From: Ophioderma brevispina
Lineage: Eukaryota; Echinodermata; Ophiuroidea; Amphilepidida; Ophiodermatidae
NCBI GenBank assembly: GCA_023653785.1
Contig: JAMKCH010005329.1
Span: 45,256-109,255 of the forward strand
DNA: 64,000 bases
Direction: 5' to 3'
Each line of letters begins with the position of its first letter. Within the stretch, counting starts at the first letter, position 1. The notes beneath the pieces are model-generated. The model saw only the letters and a list, made by a program, of their open reading frames with translations. It made no database searches and was not told the origin of the DNA. This document shows, piece after piece, positions 22,790-35,329 of the stretch. The position numbers were made by a program, and so were the translations under genes.

Positions 22790-25154
22790 CGTTTCCTCCT
22801 TATCTCTCTTTTATTTTTTACTTACCAATTTTTTTTGTAGTTTTGAATGACAAACTGAAATTATTCCAATGAAAACCCATCACCCGCAATTTGGTGGGAT
22901 TTTATCAAAATTTTTGTTTTTAAAGCATTTGACATGAATATTGCTTCGGACATTAAAAGGCCAATTAAAATTGCCGCAACATCAAGATCGCTTGATAAAA
23001 TTGCATTGCAATGTAACCGCAGGCAAAACAAAATGGCACACACACTCTGGTGCTAGGTGAGAAATGTGGTGTTATTTGGATTCTTTTTAGGCATCACATT
23101 CAAAGCCAAAATATGTGAATTAAAATCCCAAATAAAGGTCTTGAAATAAACACACTTGCCAAAACATCATAAATATAGGCCCACTCTCTACTTGTGGTGC
23201 AAATATTAGAACTGTACATCCTAACAAATTGCTATTTCATCAAAGATTATTACCGTGATTTGTTAATAAGTGCATGCTCAGAACTGCACTGAATTAAGAA
23301 GAGAAGAAACATTACATCAAATAGCACAAAACTAATGAGATCAAAAATAATTGTGAGTGTGGCCAGGAGTTGGTAAACGAGTGCTATGTGGGAATTTTAA
23401 TTGCCATCGCTTCTCGATCTAAATTATGGCCATGGGTGGCGACCTATTCATACATCACTTCACTTTGTACGGCACTCCTCAATCACTTAATTAAACAACC
23501 AATTGCTTGATCGCTACAAGCTATTTCGCTTTCTTGATACAGCAACAACTGTGGTTCAATTTGAAGTACAAGCTGTACCTGAAAATCTCTCTCTGCATGC
23601 TTTGTGTCAAATCAAAATAGGACAGTTGAGTTTTTGGGTATTTTTAGGCCTTTAAACAGACAAAAGGTACCAGATGTTATTCCAGACTGTTACTTCTATA
23701 TCAATGTATGGTGATCAGCTAAGGGGCGTATTGTGACCAAGGAGAGTGAGGGTTTCCTAGGGTACTACCTTAAGGCCCTCATGTGGACATCAATTGATTG
23801 CTCCCTTTTTTGGCTGTATATCAACACAAGGGTAAAGGTATAGATCACAAAATTTTGGCGTACAAGTTCATCAGCATTCTCATGAAATCAGGTGTTCTCT
23901 TGTTCTGACCTCAAAGCATTGAGTAATGTCTCTACTTTGGTTGGAGGTTGATCCTTAAGCACCTTTTCACACAACCTTTGGACTGTTCACATTGCAAAAA
24001 AATGGAACTTGTTACTGCCAAATTACAACAAAGAGGCAACAATCCAAAGGCAAACCTTTCACAAGTAGTGGGAAAGGAAATCTACCCCCTTGTCCACTGG
24101 CCATGGCAGAGGGTGGTTTTGATCTTTGATTTTGTACTGGGTCCTGTTTTTTAACACTTTCATATTATTAAGGCTACATTTCAACAGATTTGGTGCTCAC
24201 CCTCAGGGGTGGGTCAAGTTCCCCTTCCCCAATGCCTTGGTTATGCCATAACCTTTTTAGTCAAGTTGGGGAAGAAGTTTGATAACGACATGTGCCTTTA
24301 AACTACATACAAAATATAACAATTGTTTTTTTACATTCTTTAATAATTCCACATAAAAAACGAATCTAATTACAAACTTCATCCAAAATTGACTTATTTT
24401 GCGGTGGGGTGAGGAGAACAAAATCAGAATGACAGCAACAATGCTTCTTTTAAGATTGTGACAAGTTTAAAAAACTTGTTGCCCAAAGCCCGCGGGAGTA
24501 CTTTTTCAAATTAATTCAAAACACCATATTTCCAGTACCATTTCATGAATTAAATGAGAAAGAAATGGGGCAAAAATTACTCTTGGAACAAAAATATTCA
24601 AATCAATAAGCTTGCCATGCCAGTACTTTTCAAAACATGACATTTAAATGGGTCACAATTTTGTAGCATACTTCCATGGTTAAGGGAAGTTGACCAGCAT
24701 GTGCACAAACTTCGATGCAGTTGTAAATATGAACAAATTTAAAAAAAACTCAAAAAATAAAAAAAATAAAAAAAATACCGAAATTTAAAAAACATGTGAA
24801 TCATTGGCGAGTTTTTTATGGATGTTTTTTTCTTACCTTTGGAAATTTTAATCAATTCTATTGTACATACTTTTAAAATGGGTTGTGTAATTAAGGGCAT
24901 CAAACAGGGTGTCTAAAAAATCTCAAATATTTTACCTCTGATGAGAAATGCCTGCGATGGCTACAACAAGGCGGCTATATGATTTACCAAGCCAATCAGA
25001 ACGTTGTAAGACGCAAGAGAATTTGGTGTGAAATATTTATGAAAGTTTTTCTGTGAAGGGTTACATCCATGAACCCAGTGAAACCATGACACGATACTGC
25101 CAAATCATTTCTCTTCTATAACAACATAATATTTAAATTAGAAAATTAAGTTTT
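22790..25154. other. Gene-free AT-rich spacer
   Basis: Short frames only, none recognised. A-rich tracts occur near 24,740-24,790. Confidence 0.45.
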
Positions 25155-25533
25155 CCAGCCCATATTTGATACTGTTATGAATAAAAGGTGTAAAATGAGA
25201 GATTTACACAATCCGCATTTCCCTAAAAAAAATGAAAGCCCTGAATTTTTATTTGGCCAAGCTGAGTTTCCATCAAACCCATTTGAAGGGAAGTGAGAGG
25301 CTACTTTCTGGAAACAAAATTGTGAAAATTTCAATTTTGTATTGGAGCAAATTAAAAATTCAGCCTGTTTATATAGATATAGCAAATCAAAAATCTACCT
25401 TTTTGTTCTCACTTTTAAACATTTCTGTAGCCAATTACAAAGGTAAGAAATCTGTTTAATGCCTATCTCTATGAATTCACTACATATGACATGACACACA
25501 AGTACGGATGCCTTGAAATCCCTCATTGCACCT
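25155..25533. mobile_element. TTAA-type MITE, copy 2 of the 9-kb family
   Basis: The right end TCATTGCACCT followed by TTAA is identical to that of the 9-kb copy. The interior shares AATAAAAGGTGT near the left, a TTGTATTGGAGCAAAT block and a TTCACTACAT-TGACA block in the same order. The left terminus is decayed, so the start is approximate. Non-coding; the small frame at 25,232-25,459 is incidental. Confidence 0.55.
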
Positions 25534-25539
25534 TTAAGC

Positions 25540-26853
25540 TAATGTCTCATGAGGCATATCCAATATCGACTGCTCATTTTGCTATTGATGAGAATTGCAT
25601 TACACGCTATTTTAAGGCATCACGCTGCATTGCGATTCCAACGCAGTCGCGGTCCATTATTGCGCTAATGGGAGAAATTAACCAATCAGAGTGATGCAAC
25701 CTGGTGATTTGCTGGACAAATTTAGAGTCTGAAATATGACGAAATCTTGTGCGAAAATCGCCAAAATTTCTTTAGTTTTGCAAACTTTAAAGCTGAAATT
25801 GGTTGACATTTCTCAAAGAGAGGATAAAATGGCTATTTTGGTCCCATATCGCACGATTTTGTAGTCGAGGGGCAACTGCCCTTGCCGTGGGGGTATTCTC
25901 AGTTGGGAATTTTTTAAACTTTCCACAATTGTGTTATCTCCAAATTTTGCATGAGAATTTCTAATAAACTTTTTGCAATACTGATCAGCAAGTTCAGGGT
26001 ACGCTATTTTTCAGTGTGGATAATTTTTATGTTGAGAAGTTTTCAACTTTCCACAATTTGTGAATCACAAATTTTCACCACAGAAATTTCCTGAACTGAA
26101 GACAGATAGGGATATTAAACCCTGGCCTGGGCACTATATTATTATTTAAAACACAATTTATACCCTTCGCATCACCTCTACATCATGTGCTTTATTCTGT
26201 TAAAAAAATGCACAAGGGATAATATAGGGTGAGAAGGGTATAATTGTAATTATTCCATCTTGATTTAACAATCTATTGCAAGAAATGGGGATTCCACTTG
26301 TTGATAAGGCAAAAGATACTCACATCAATTGGACAGTTCTTCTGGAATGCCACCCATGGGTGGACGTGATCGTATAAAATGATAAGCCCTACCATGATCG
26401 TAAGGCAAAATAAACATATATCCTGTTTTGAAACCTAGCAGAAAAGCTCACTGAAAGAAAGAGGAAACGAGAAAGATACAAATATAATTAAGATGGTTTT
26501 AAAGAGGACACTCACGATAAAATTGAAGAAAAAACACTACACTTAAAGAGCTTGGATTAATTATTGTAATTATCATATATAAAGTGTTTAAGGCAAGAAT
26601 AACATGCATGACGCGCTGACAGGACCCAGCCATAACTTTTCCCTTGATAAATAATTCTTCATGAAATTGGAGATGGCTTGGAGTACTTTTTCATACATTT
26701 TATCAATATACTGCACTGTGCATTTAAAGCCATGTTTTGGTCAAATTTCTTGCACATGCTTTTAAATTGACAACTTTGAAATTTTAAAACATCTCCCTTC
26801 TGTGTACCTATGACAATATGTATCTGCAGTTGCATAACAGATCATTAACTTAC
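25540..26853. other. Gene-free spacer with a weak tandem duplication
   Basis: An AACTTTCCACAATT-TGTG word recurs 130 bases apart (about 25,915 and 26,046) with related flanks, suggesting an old tandem duplication. No genes recognised. Confidence 0.4.
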
Positions 26854-27046
26854 AAGGGGCAGATACTGAGAAGTCGCCCCTGCTTGGCCACAAAGACCTG
26901 ATATGGGTCCATGGGATCAAGTGAAAGGAGTGGATCCATAATCAGACAAGGTGCTTCTTGAACCTTAGTACTGTCGCATGCTTCGCAATCCACCTTTCCT
27001 TCACTCTTGCACTCTCTGACCGTGCTGTCCAATCTGTCTTGCCCCG
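26854..27046 (-). CDS. Candidate internal exon of an unidentified gene
   Basis: On the minus strand a frame is open from a possible acceptor (CTCTAAATAG, preceded by the pyrimidine-rich TGCCTCTCTATAG) to a textbook donor GTAAGT directly after CCCCTT. The predicted exon is 193 bp (64 codons plus one base). Its peptide is varied and protein-like, with four cysteines in the first half and the segment PLLSLDPMDPYQVFVAKQG near the end. The alternative end is an in-frame TAA formed by the donor itself. I do not recognise the family. No partner exon was identified in the window, so it may be one exon of a gene with long introns, a pseudo-exon, or chance. Splice assignment is inference. Confidence 0.35.
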
Positions 27047-27272
27047 CTATTTAGAGCTATAGAGAGGCAACTCAACCCCTTGTTGTTACCACCACTGTGT
27101 ATTTGTGGTCAGATCTTGGGGGTGGAGGTTGCTGAATCATTTGATGAAGGGGGAAAGCCACATTGTGACTATCAGGTCCAATCTTGAGCTTCTATTGTTG
27201 AACCCAAGATAGAGAGAAACTCTTAAGCCCATTTGCATTGATCAGATTTGGGGTTGTGGAACACTTTCAATA
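27047..27272. other. Unannotated spacer
   Basis: Nothing supported; ends at the TA preceding the next inverted-repeat element. Confidence 0.4.
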
Positions 27273-27940
27273 GGCGTTTTTCTATTTGAGCAAATATTTT
27301 CCGGATCAAACCAGCAAAGGATTACAACTGGTTATAGAAAAAGACCTTCTTGGTATTTGCTACTTTTTCCCGGGGAAATTCTCTCTGGCAACCATCCTTG
27401 TTTGGAAGGATTTTTATTCGAGACACATTCCGGATCACGTCAATAGAAAAAGATCAGTGCGCATGCATTAGAGAAACCCGGAAAATTGGCTGGGTCACTG
27501 AAGGCAAGGGTGTGGCTTACACTTTAGATCAACAACACATGGGTTGATGTATGGAGCAGCCAAACAACGGTAAGTACCATTAAATTACACCATGCTCAGT
27601 GTGTTGTATAGCGTATAATTTGGTGCTGAAAGTAACTAAGCATTCTCGCTTAACTGACATCAGATTTGGGCGAAATATCGTGAATCACACAAACTTAATA
27701 TTACAGAATGTGCTATCATTCCAGGGAATCAGCGGGTCAATCCCGGGGGTCAATCCACATGCATTGCAATATTGACCCTTGAATGATCTCTACCCAGCAA
27801 ATTTCACTTGGGTCCATGAGGTCGGCTGATTTTCCCCGAAAACTCGGCTCGGTAGAAATTGCCCTCTCTCCACGATCGTTCACTATTGACCGGCGGAAAT
27901 AACTCCCGGTAAAAATACTAGATGCTCAGTAGAAAAACGC
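27273..27940. mobile_element. TA-flanked inverted-repeat element (mariner-type target)
   Basis: The left end GGCGTTTTTCTATTTGAGCA is matched by the right end, whose inverse reads GCGTTTTTCTACTGAGCAT. Each is next to TA (27,271-27,272 and 27,941-27,942). The interior carries several CCCGG- and CCGGAT-containing words and no transposase. Short frames inside (27,286-27,547) are not recognisable proteins. The TA duplication is consistent with Tc1/mariner or related groups. Confidence 0.65.
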
Positions 27941-27960
27941 TATAAATGTCATCAAGCCTC

Positions 27961-28030
27961 AATCAATAGTTTAGCAGTTAAAGTGCCCCTCTACAAATTG
28001 GGGTGTACAGGTTCGATTGCAATTGAAGTA
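27961..28030 (+). repeat. tRNA-like box A/box B pair, possible SINE head
   Basis: TAGTTTAGCAGTTAA (27,967) resembles a pol III box A, and GGTTCGATTGC (28,010-28,020) matches box B at 10 of 11 positions, with tRNA-like spacing of about 43 bases and a CCCC/GGGG anticodon-stem-like pairing between. The T stem and acceptor stem do not pair, so this is not a functional tRNA. A decayed tRNA-derived SINE is the best guess. Confidence 0.3.
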
Positions 28031-28193
28031 ATGTGTTTTTTGTTCTCATTTTCCAAACCATCTTGGAGGGAAAGTTTTTACTGATCACCATATCACCTCA
28101 ACTACAATTAGCTTATCACAGGTAGCATTTTTTATTATCTAAATATTTCAGTACTGGGACAAAAGATTGGTCCTATGTTTTTTGTTATTCTTA

Positions 28194-28405
28194 GGTCCAT
28201 TCACCTATTCCACTGCACTGCATTAGTTGCATTGCCCGAATAGCAAGTCTCTGCCAACAGAATTGGCTGCAATGCAGTACTGCACCAAAAGTTAAATTTG
28301 TTTTAATTTGGCATTGCAGTTCGTCTCCCTTGCAATAGAAAGTGATCGATATATCGTCACTGCAGGCAGCACTCCACTGCATTGCAGTAGAAGTATGAAC
28401 GGACC
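28194..28405. mobile_element. Short inverted-repeat MITE (GGTCC-TTCA ends)
   Basis: The left GGTCCATTCACCTATTCCAC and the inverse of the right end (GGTCCGTTCATACTTCTAC) pair with a few mismatches. Both continue into CTGCA-TGCA-GTGG words. TTA precedes the left end and occurs one base past the right end, so a 3-bp Harbinger-like duplication is possible but not exact. Non-coding. Confidence 0.5.
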
Positions 28406-28409
28406 TTTA

Positions 28410-31400
28410 GGCATACTTCTGCTTGCATGATGACAAGCCTGTTAAAGAGTATGCAAGTTGTATGTTGAACTCATGCCAGGAGCAATGAACACTGTTCTTC
28501 AAGTATGTCCAGTGTCTCCTAGGGAATGGACAACATGCCAGTAACATTGTTAACAATGGCTCTGACGCTGTGGCTGGATGGACTTGTGGTTGCCCCTGCT
28601 CTGCAACTGGTTGTGGTGGTGGAGGATGAGGAGGTTTTTTGTAACTATAAGCATCTTCTATTGAAGATCCTGCATTTTACCGGTAAATCTCTTATCGGGA
28701 AAGAGCAAGGAAAAGGTGGACAACGGTCAGTTGCTATTGGGCGCTGTGTACCGGTAAATACTACCTGGCTGCTGTCGATCAACTCCACATAAAAATTTGC
28801 CAGCAAAAGGTCGTACACTGAGGCCAACGCAAAGCTTGTGGGTTGACCTTTTCACAAAAATATTGCAGGGACCTGTGATAGTAGGATTGATGTCAATTTT
28901 GACTTTTACAGTCCAAAATTCAGAGGCAAAGATAGGTTAGTGGGTTAACTGTTCGGACATCAGAGAAGGGTTCAAAGGACATGGAGTTGTACAAGCGGCG
29001 AGAGGCGATGTATGTAAGATCCAGAGGCACCGCCCGAATCCGGGCCCTATCTCTCTAGTCCAGCTGTCCACAACGTAGGGCCTAACGCGATCTTAATCAC
29101 ACGGTAGTATCAATTTCAGGGTCCTCGCCTGCCATGCGCGTGAGGAACGGGTGTGTTTCTATTGGGTTACCGGCAAGTGACCCGCTATTTTCCTCTCGAG
29201 AAGGAAATTTTGCCGGGTTGATTACCAGTAAATAGTGAGGAAGGTCAATTTCTATTGAGTCGCACATTTAATCCCTTATCCATCTCTTTTCCTGGTAAAT
29301 GGCACCAGAAGAAACACACCTTATGGTGGTTACCACAACCAAGATACAAAACATACCTCCTGTGAATGTAACAGGCATGGGGTGGGTTTTATGGTACTTT
29401 TAGTTTTTAGGGTTTCCAAGCATATGGCGTTTCTTACATGTTTCAATAATAGCTCTGCAGACCAGTGCCATTGTGCATTAACCACGTCTGTTGTGTGTCT
29501 ATTGGAAGGATTTATTCTGAAAAAATAAAAAAATGTATGAAATATAACCACACTGGTGTTTTTTTCTGTAAGAAAAATATAAATACAAAGCCACCAATGT
29601 AGAACCTTTCCCAAATGTTTGAATATGTGAAATTCAAAATGAGTGAAGTGTCCTGAACCTAGAGTTTGCTCTGTAATTTCTGGAATATAACGCAGCAGGG
29701 CTCAAAATCACCAGATAAGAATTAGTATAACAATAAGCCAACACGCCAGATAAGTCTGCATTAAAGAATGCCCACTTTAGGTACGGTACCATACAAATAT
29801 CTTCAAACAGCACCCAATCTGCTATTCACCTGCTTGATAACATAGTTATAGTTCAGTTGTTGTAAAAAATTGATTATAGTTTATTTCCAGATTGTGGGCC
29901 CGCCTTTTATTTACATGGTGAGCACTAATTATGCAGGGTAGGATTCAATCGGTGGGGACTGGGTCGAAGAGATACTAGATCTAGATGTTTTTCAAGACAA
30001 CTAAAACCTCTACGCACCAGCTAGCTGTGAAATCACAAATGGTTCATTATCAGTCTAGACTTTCTTACGTTATATGTTTCTGATAAATGGCATGTTCTTG
30101 CCACATGGCATGCTTACTTATCTCTGCTCTAGATTCACCTTTTGATGAAAAATGGGCAGTTTATCTGTGCTCACATTACTGAAAGAAAAAACTTTTAATT
30201 ATTTCAGGCTTGTCAAGCAAGTATAGATCCACGCTTTCCCACGTCTAATAGATCGTTTAAAAATATCACCACTTTTACCAAAATGGCATGACGCATTTTC
30301 TTTTAGTCAAACATCATATATTAATCGTGTATAAGACATATTTCGGTTACATGGTCCTCCAAAAGCTAACTCCCCAAAACACACAAAATAATCCTTTTAA
30401 GCGCTATATATCTAAAGAATAAAATTGATAACTGAAACTCTAATTGACCTGAAATTTGATATTTTTAAGACACGAGCGGTGCCTAAGAAATATCAAGATG
30501 ATAACTGGGTTGTGATTTGATGATAAATCTTAACCAACTTGAGGGGGGGGGTGGGGTTAAGATCACATCTGATGGCTGAATTTAGCAACAAGTGGGTGTG
30601 AGTCTTGCTAAAAAGTGTACTTAATCTTGCGTGCAAATTTGTATAGTAGCAATATAGTCATACAAAAAGGTCTTTTCTTTATAGCGGAAAGAGAGACAAA
30701 GTCAAGTGACTAAAGTTTCAGGTTGGTTTATTACTGTACTAAACATGATAGCTCAAACGTGATCATCATTCAATGTTCACTGATGAATTGTGGCATATAG
30801 CGCCATCGCATCAAAGCAAAGATGCCGGAAAAGGCTCTGGTTACTCTGGGAACTAACTGATTCTGTATAGATAAAACAGTAGATTTATCCTTTCAATACT
30901 GCGGGGTATGTCAAGTCTAAAAATTGCATATTCCCTTCAAACTTGGTGAGCAACACAAAGGGATACGAGCAGAGTTCAAGGCTGGTGGCAGAACAGATAG
31001 GGGACCCAAAAAAATAATTTAACCCCAGCGGCTTCCTTAAAGCATCTATGCTACGAAAATTAAGACTTGAAAATGGTGTTTTTTAAAGGAAATATTTTTT
31101 TTAAGTAGTTGTTTCTTTGTTTGTTCTTTTGTTTATTTTATTCATTATATATGTGCGATAGATTCCTGCATAATAAATCCTTTAAAAAACAAATCAACAT
31201 GTCTCAAACCCGGTTCCGCTAACTTGCTCCATGAAAGTTTGGCCACTTGCATACCTTCTAATTGTTGGGATTGATAAGTGGTGACACACACAGAGCATAA
31301 AGGTACCCCTTACCTCTGATACAAATTTGGTTGTAGCATCATAAGACTTTAGCATGGGTGGTTGGCCTGGCATCGAATAATGACATCGGTTAGCCAATCT

Positions 31401-31511
31401 CATTGTTCAACTGCATGTACAAGATCATCTTCCTACAGAGAGAACACAAGACAAGCACTTTTTATTATAGTACAATTTTGGCTGTGGTATGACTGAGGTC
31501 TTATAACACCA
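28410..31511. other. Gene-free spacer
   Basis: Frames such as 28,526-28,792 and 29,330-29,614 lack recognisable domains. Words such as ACCGGTAAAT and TTCTATTG(G/A)G recur between 28,680 and 29,260 and may be remnants related to the 27.3-kb element. A G run lies at 30,543-30,550. Confidence 0.4.
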
Positions 31512-32050
31512 GGCGATGGTGGTTTTTAAATTGGGTTTATCCCCGTAAAATGGGGGTGCCTGGATTCACCTCAAACTCGTTAGAAACAATCGCCCTTACT
31601 CCCTCTTCCACTTTGCCCAATTTCAATTGACTCCTCCATCCTCAACCCAACACCAACTCTCCTCCATTTGCTTCTTCCTGTCTCTGTGGTTGTCCCTTCC
31701 TCAATCCAACCTCAAACTCAAAAGCCTTCTTAACACTGCCCATACCAACATACACCATTCGCCTTGCCAACCGTGCACCACTTCTTCCAAACTCACAACA
31801 TCTGCATCAAGTTCCTCAGTGTCTTCATCCTATCCATCAACTCACACCACACATAGCTTAATCATTGCCTCTCTGTCCTTCTCTAATCCCCATCTCATTT
31901 TCGCTCAGATACCATGTCCGCTCCCATACAGCATCACTGATCTATACCCATTCCTTTCTTCTTCAGGAAAACTTTTCCTGTAGTAACAACTTCTTCACAT
32001 TCCACTACAAATTCGGCCCACCCATATCTTACGGTATGGTCCATCTCAAT
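31512..32050 (-). pseudogene. 5'-truncated LINE ORF2 3' end, minus strand
   Basis: Read on the minus strand, broken frames give VRYGWAEFVVECEEVV, then a KVFLKKKG block, SVMLYGS, and the 3' non-coding tail with GTGAATCCAGGCACCCCCA and ACGGGGATAAACCCAATTT. The order and tail are those of the copies at 10 kb and 60-63 kb. The 5' limit is where similarity fades and is approximate. It contains frameshifts and stops, so it is inactive. The proline/serine-rich plus-strand frame across it (31,627-31,983) is its shadow. Confidence 0.8.
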
Positions 32051-34194
32051 GTCCACTTTGATCATTGTCCCTACATTAATAAAAGCAATCAAACACGACT
32101 TGCTATTAAGTGTATGGATTTGTTGTAAGGCATCACTGCAACCTTTTAGAATGAACAATGGCAGGATACCAAACCAGGCCAGCTTTGTCTAATTACTTGT
32201 TCATCTTCCAATAAATTACAAAGGAGAACAAAAGCAAAAGCAAAAACAAAGTCTAAAGGCATGGATCCTTGCACCTTTTCATTTATGCTGTGTGAGGATG
32301 AAATTCACTCGCCCTGCAAATTATCATTTCCCTATCACAATAATAAAACTCCTATTTTGTATGGTGACATTCAAGATGCTGATCAATGAAACAGTAAATG
32401 ACCAACAAAAACCCATCTTTTTAAGAATACTGAACTACCAGCAAGGATACAAATACAGGAGTCAACATTTATCACCCCTTCAGCATTATTTTGGCGAATT
32501 TAGGCAATTTCTAAGCAAATTGGATTTGGAAATGAAGTCATAGAAGCAACACAAAATCTTAATCAAGCACTATAATAAAGTCCACTTGGATTGGGTAAAA
32601 ATACTATCATTTGCAGCGTCATTGGTTTCAACAAATGGATAAAATTTTCACACCAGTTAAATATGCCAATCAAAAACGCTTACAATATTGGCGGACTAAA
32701 ATATCACAATGTGATCTCTGTAATGATAAACGATACTGGGAAAGATCACAACTATACATCCGTAATGAATTATGTGTACTTAAAGGTACAAGCATTGGTT
32801 GACTCTTATAGATTGCCTTGGTACCATTTTTACCAAATTGTTTCTTACTTAATGCTTGTTTCAAAAGTGCGAAAATGTTAATTTTATGAATTTGAATTGT
32901 ATCCTGTTCAAAAAAAAATACTGAGAGTGCCTTTAAGGTCCTCACTGACAATGAAGAAGGGCAAGCGATCCATTATGTTGGCTTATTCAATAACACATGC
33001 ATAATAATGGAGTTCCATTTGTGTCTGAATTAACATTTTTTGGAAAACCGAACCAATAATGTCCGTCTCTTTGCCCCTTCATTATAAAAGCCAAACCAAT
33101 AGTGCCAGACAGGGTTTGAAATCAAATAGTTACATAAACAATTTTCCTCGTGCCCAAAATGACAGTCGGGAGAACAAATTGTCCTTCCATTCAAAATTTT
33201 CCGATCTCAAGACACACTCTTGTCATCAAGTCTGTTAAACGACCTTAGTGCTCGGACGCAATCTAGGTCAACACCAAGGAGCCACGCAAATTGAGCTTAA
33301 TCGTCTAACATTTTGTTGCGGTGAATTATCCCCGCAGATAAAACTGTCGCCAGGGAGCGAGTGGGCGGATTCTCTTGCAATGTCTTGTAAGATTTGAAAT
33401 GCTCCCAATCCTCAATGGTTTACGGCATAAGATATTGTACTGCAAATGTGAGGAACGCACTGCTAAACAATTGATGCCATTGAGATAAATGTTCCAATTC
33501 ACACCGTGGCTAATAGCTTTTTCTGCCGTTGTGGATTATTTAATTTCTAAACAAAACTGCAGGCAGAGCCCTATCCAGGGATGCCAGGTTCAAATTCAAG
33601 ATGAATTCCCGTAAACTGATGTAAAACTAGGTCCTATTGCATGTTCAATGGGTTAATAAGGTAATTGACTTTTGGGCTGGGTTTGAACTGGTTTTCACAT
33701 CAGATCTAATTTTAATTGTTTCAACGTATGTTAGGTTTAAAAGGAAAATGTCACTTAATATACTTTTTGGGATGTTTTAATATCTCATTACCAAAAGTGG
33801 TCTTTTCTAGTTAAAATGTCCTTAATCAACATTTTGGACCTTTTTATCAATAATAGAATTTGCGGTTCTTGGCTTTGCACGCTCACTATATCAAATATAA
33901 ACTGTGGGCCGTTTCATTTGCAATTTACACAGAAGCAATTTCAAAAATACATTATTTTAGTGACAACCAACACACCCCACACACATAAACCATACACACT
34001 ACAACAAATTCAAAGTGGTCCTGCCAGCTATGCTGTCAGCCCACAAAAATGGCCCTTTTGCCCCTTTTATGGATTAGGTGCAAAACACCTCCCCTTATGT
34101 ACAAGTTCACAGCTTGTCAAAGGACCCTCTAGCCATGTCCCAATCTTTTCTTCTGCGAAGGTGAATCCAGATGCAATGAATAAAAACTACAGAG
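32051..34194. other. Gene-free AT-rich spacer
   Basis: Short unrecognised frames. The plus frame 33,816-34,337 runs into a simple (GA)n repeat and has no domain. Confidence 0.4.
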
Positions 34195-34240
34195 GAAGAG
34201 GGTTAGATAGAGAGAGAGAGAGAAGAGATAGAAGAGAGAG
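34195..34240. repeat. (GA)n microsatellite
   Basis: GAGAGAGAGA and GAAGAGA words; it encodes the RERERRDRRE stretch of an otherwise meaningless frame. Confidence 0.85.
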
Positions 34241-34338
34241 AAGCATTAATCGTATATTAACCCCAACCAGGACCGGGTCGTTTTGTGCCGTCCGACGCCC
34301 AAATGCAAGCAAAGCAATCTATTTTTATTTTTATTAAC

Positions 34339-35190
34339 ACGGCCCAGATGCAACTAGAGCCAAATCTTGCGTTTCATTGCATCTCGCCGTTTTTCTTCCC
34401 GTCACAGGAATTAGTAGCGTAAAGTCAATAACGGCCCAGATGCAACTTAAATCACCATCGCGCCATGTTCCCGGAAAATGGGAAACGGCCCAGATGCAAC
34501 GAAACACAGTCAGCGCCATTTTCCCGGTAAGACGGCCGGCATGCAGAACTAAACAAGCATCGCGCCATTTACCGGAAAGACGGCCCAGGTGCAACGAAAA
34601 ACATCGCGTGAAAATTCAATAAAAACGGGTAAATAAATACAATAATAATACATAAAATAAAATAAATACACACTGATCTGCATGAAATTTGTGGCCTTAT
34701 AGTTCGCCAGTCGTGAGTGGCGCTATCACGCTACAACATCATAGCGGGCGGGGCGCTATTATGCTAACGTCAGCTCCGGTTTACGCGTCATGAATAACGT
34801 TTAATGCATAATGTAACCCAAAGCTTACAAATGGTGGCGCGACACCATCGAAATGCGAATTGTCTATGGCATTTGTACAGTGTCACCCGCCTTATGAAAA
34901 ACATTGCGCCTTCTGCGGCAAGACGGCCCTATGCAGCGAAACCCTCGCATCATTGCCCCAGTCAAATAACTGCCGAATCAATCAAAAGCATCGCGTCAGT
35001 CTCCGGTAGACGGCCCATATGCAATCTCAATCATCGCGTCATTCTCCCGGGAAAACGGCCCAGATGCAAACGAAACGCATCGTCGTCACTTCTCTCCGGG
35101 AAGACGTCCCAGATCGCATAGAACGCAATGAGAGTCATGTGCGGCGACCAAAAATATTTTACGGCCCATATGCAACGAATAACCGCATTT
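34339..35190. repeat. Degenerate minisatellite, period about 47 bp
   Basis: The unit pairs ACGGCCCAGATGCAAC with a following CATCGCG(C/T)CATTTTCCCGG. The first word starts at 34,339, 34,431, 34,484, 34,532, 34,580, 34,923, 35,010, 35,055, 35,103 and 35,161. Gaps of 45-58 bases mark single units and 87-92 double ones. About 340 bases (34,600-34,920) without clear units split the array. Read as protein it gives a recurrent RRPRCN-KHR pattern on plus and CIWAV-PG on minus. This reflects the repeat, since stops interrupt every frame. Confidence 0.8.
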
Positions 35191-35329
35191 TTCCGACCGT
35201 ACCTCCATACGTTTTGTCGGTTGCTTTGTACTGCCTCTCGTCCGTGTTCGGGTTACTAGAACATTGGTCCGCATTTCGCAAACATCTGGACCGTGTCAGC
35301 ACTGAGAAACCTGTGCATGCTTTCAACAT

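Noticed and set aside
33816..34337. 173-codon plus-strand frame
   Set aside because: No domain; ends in a (GA)n microsatellite that supplies the RERERRDRRE stretch.
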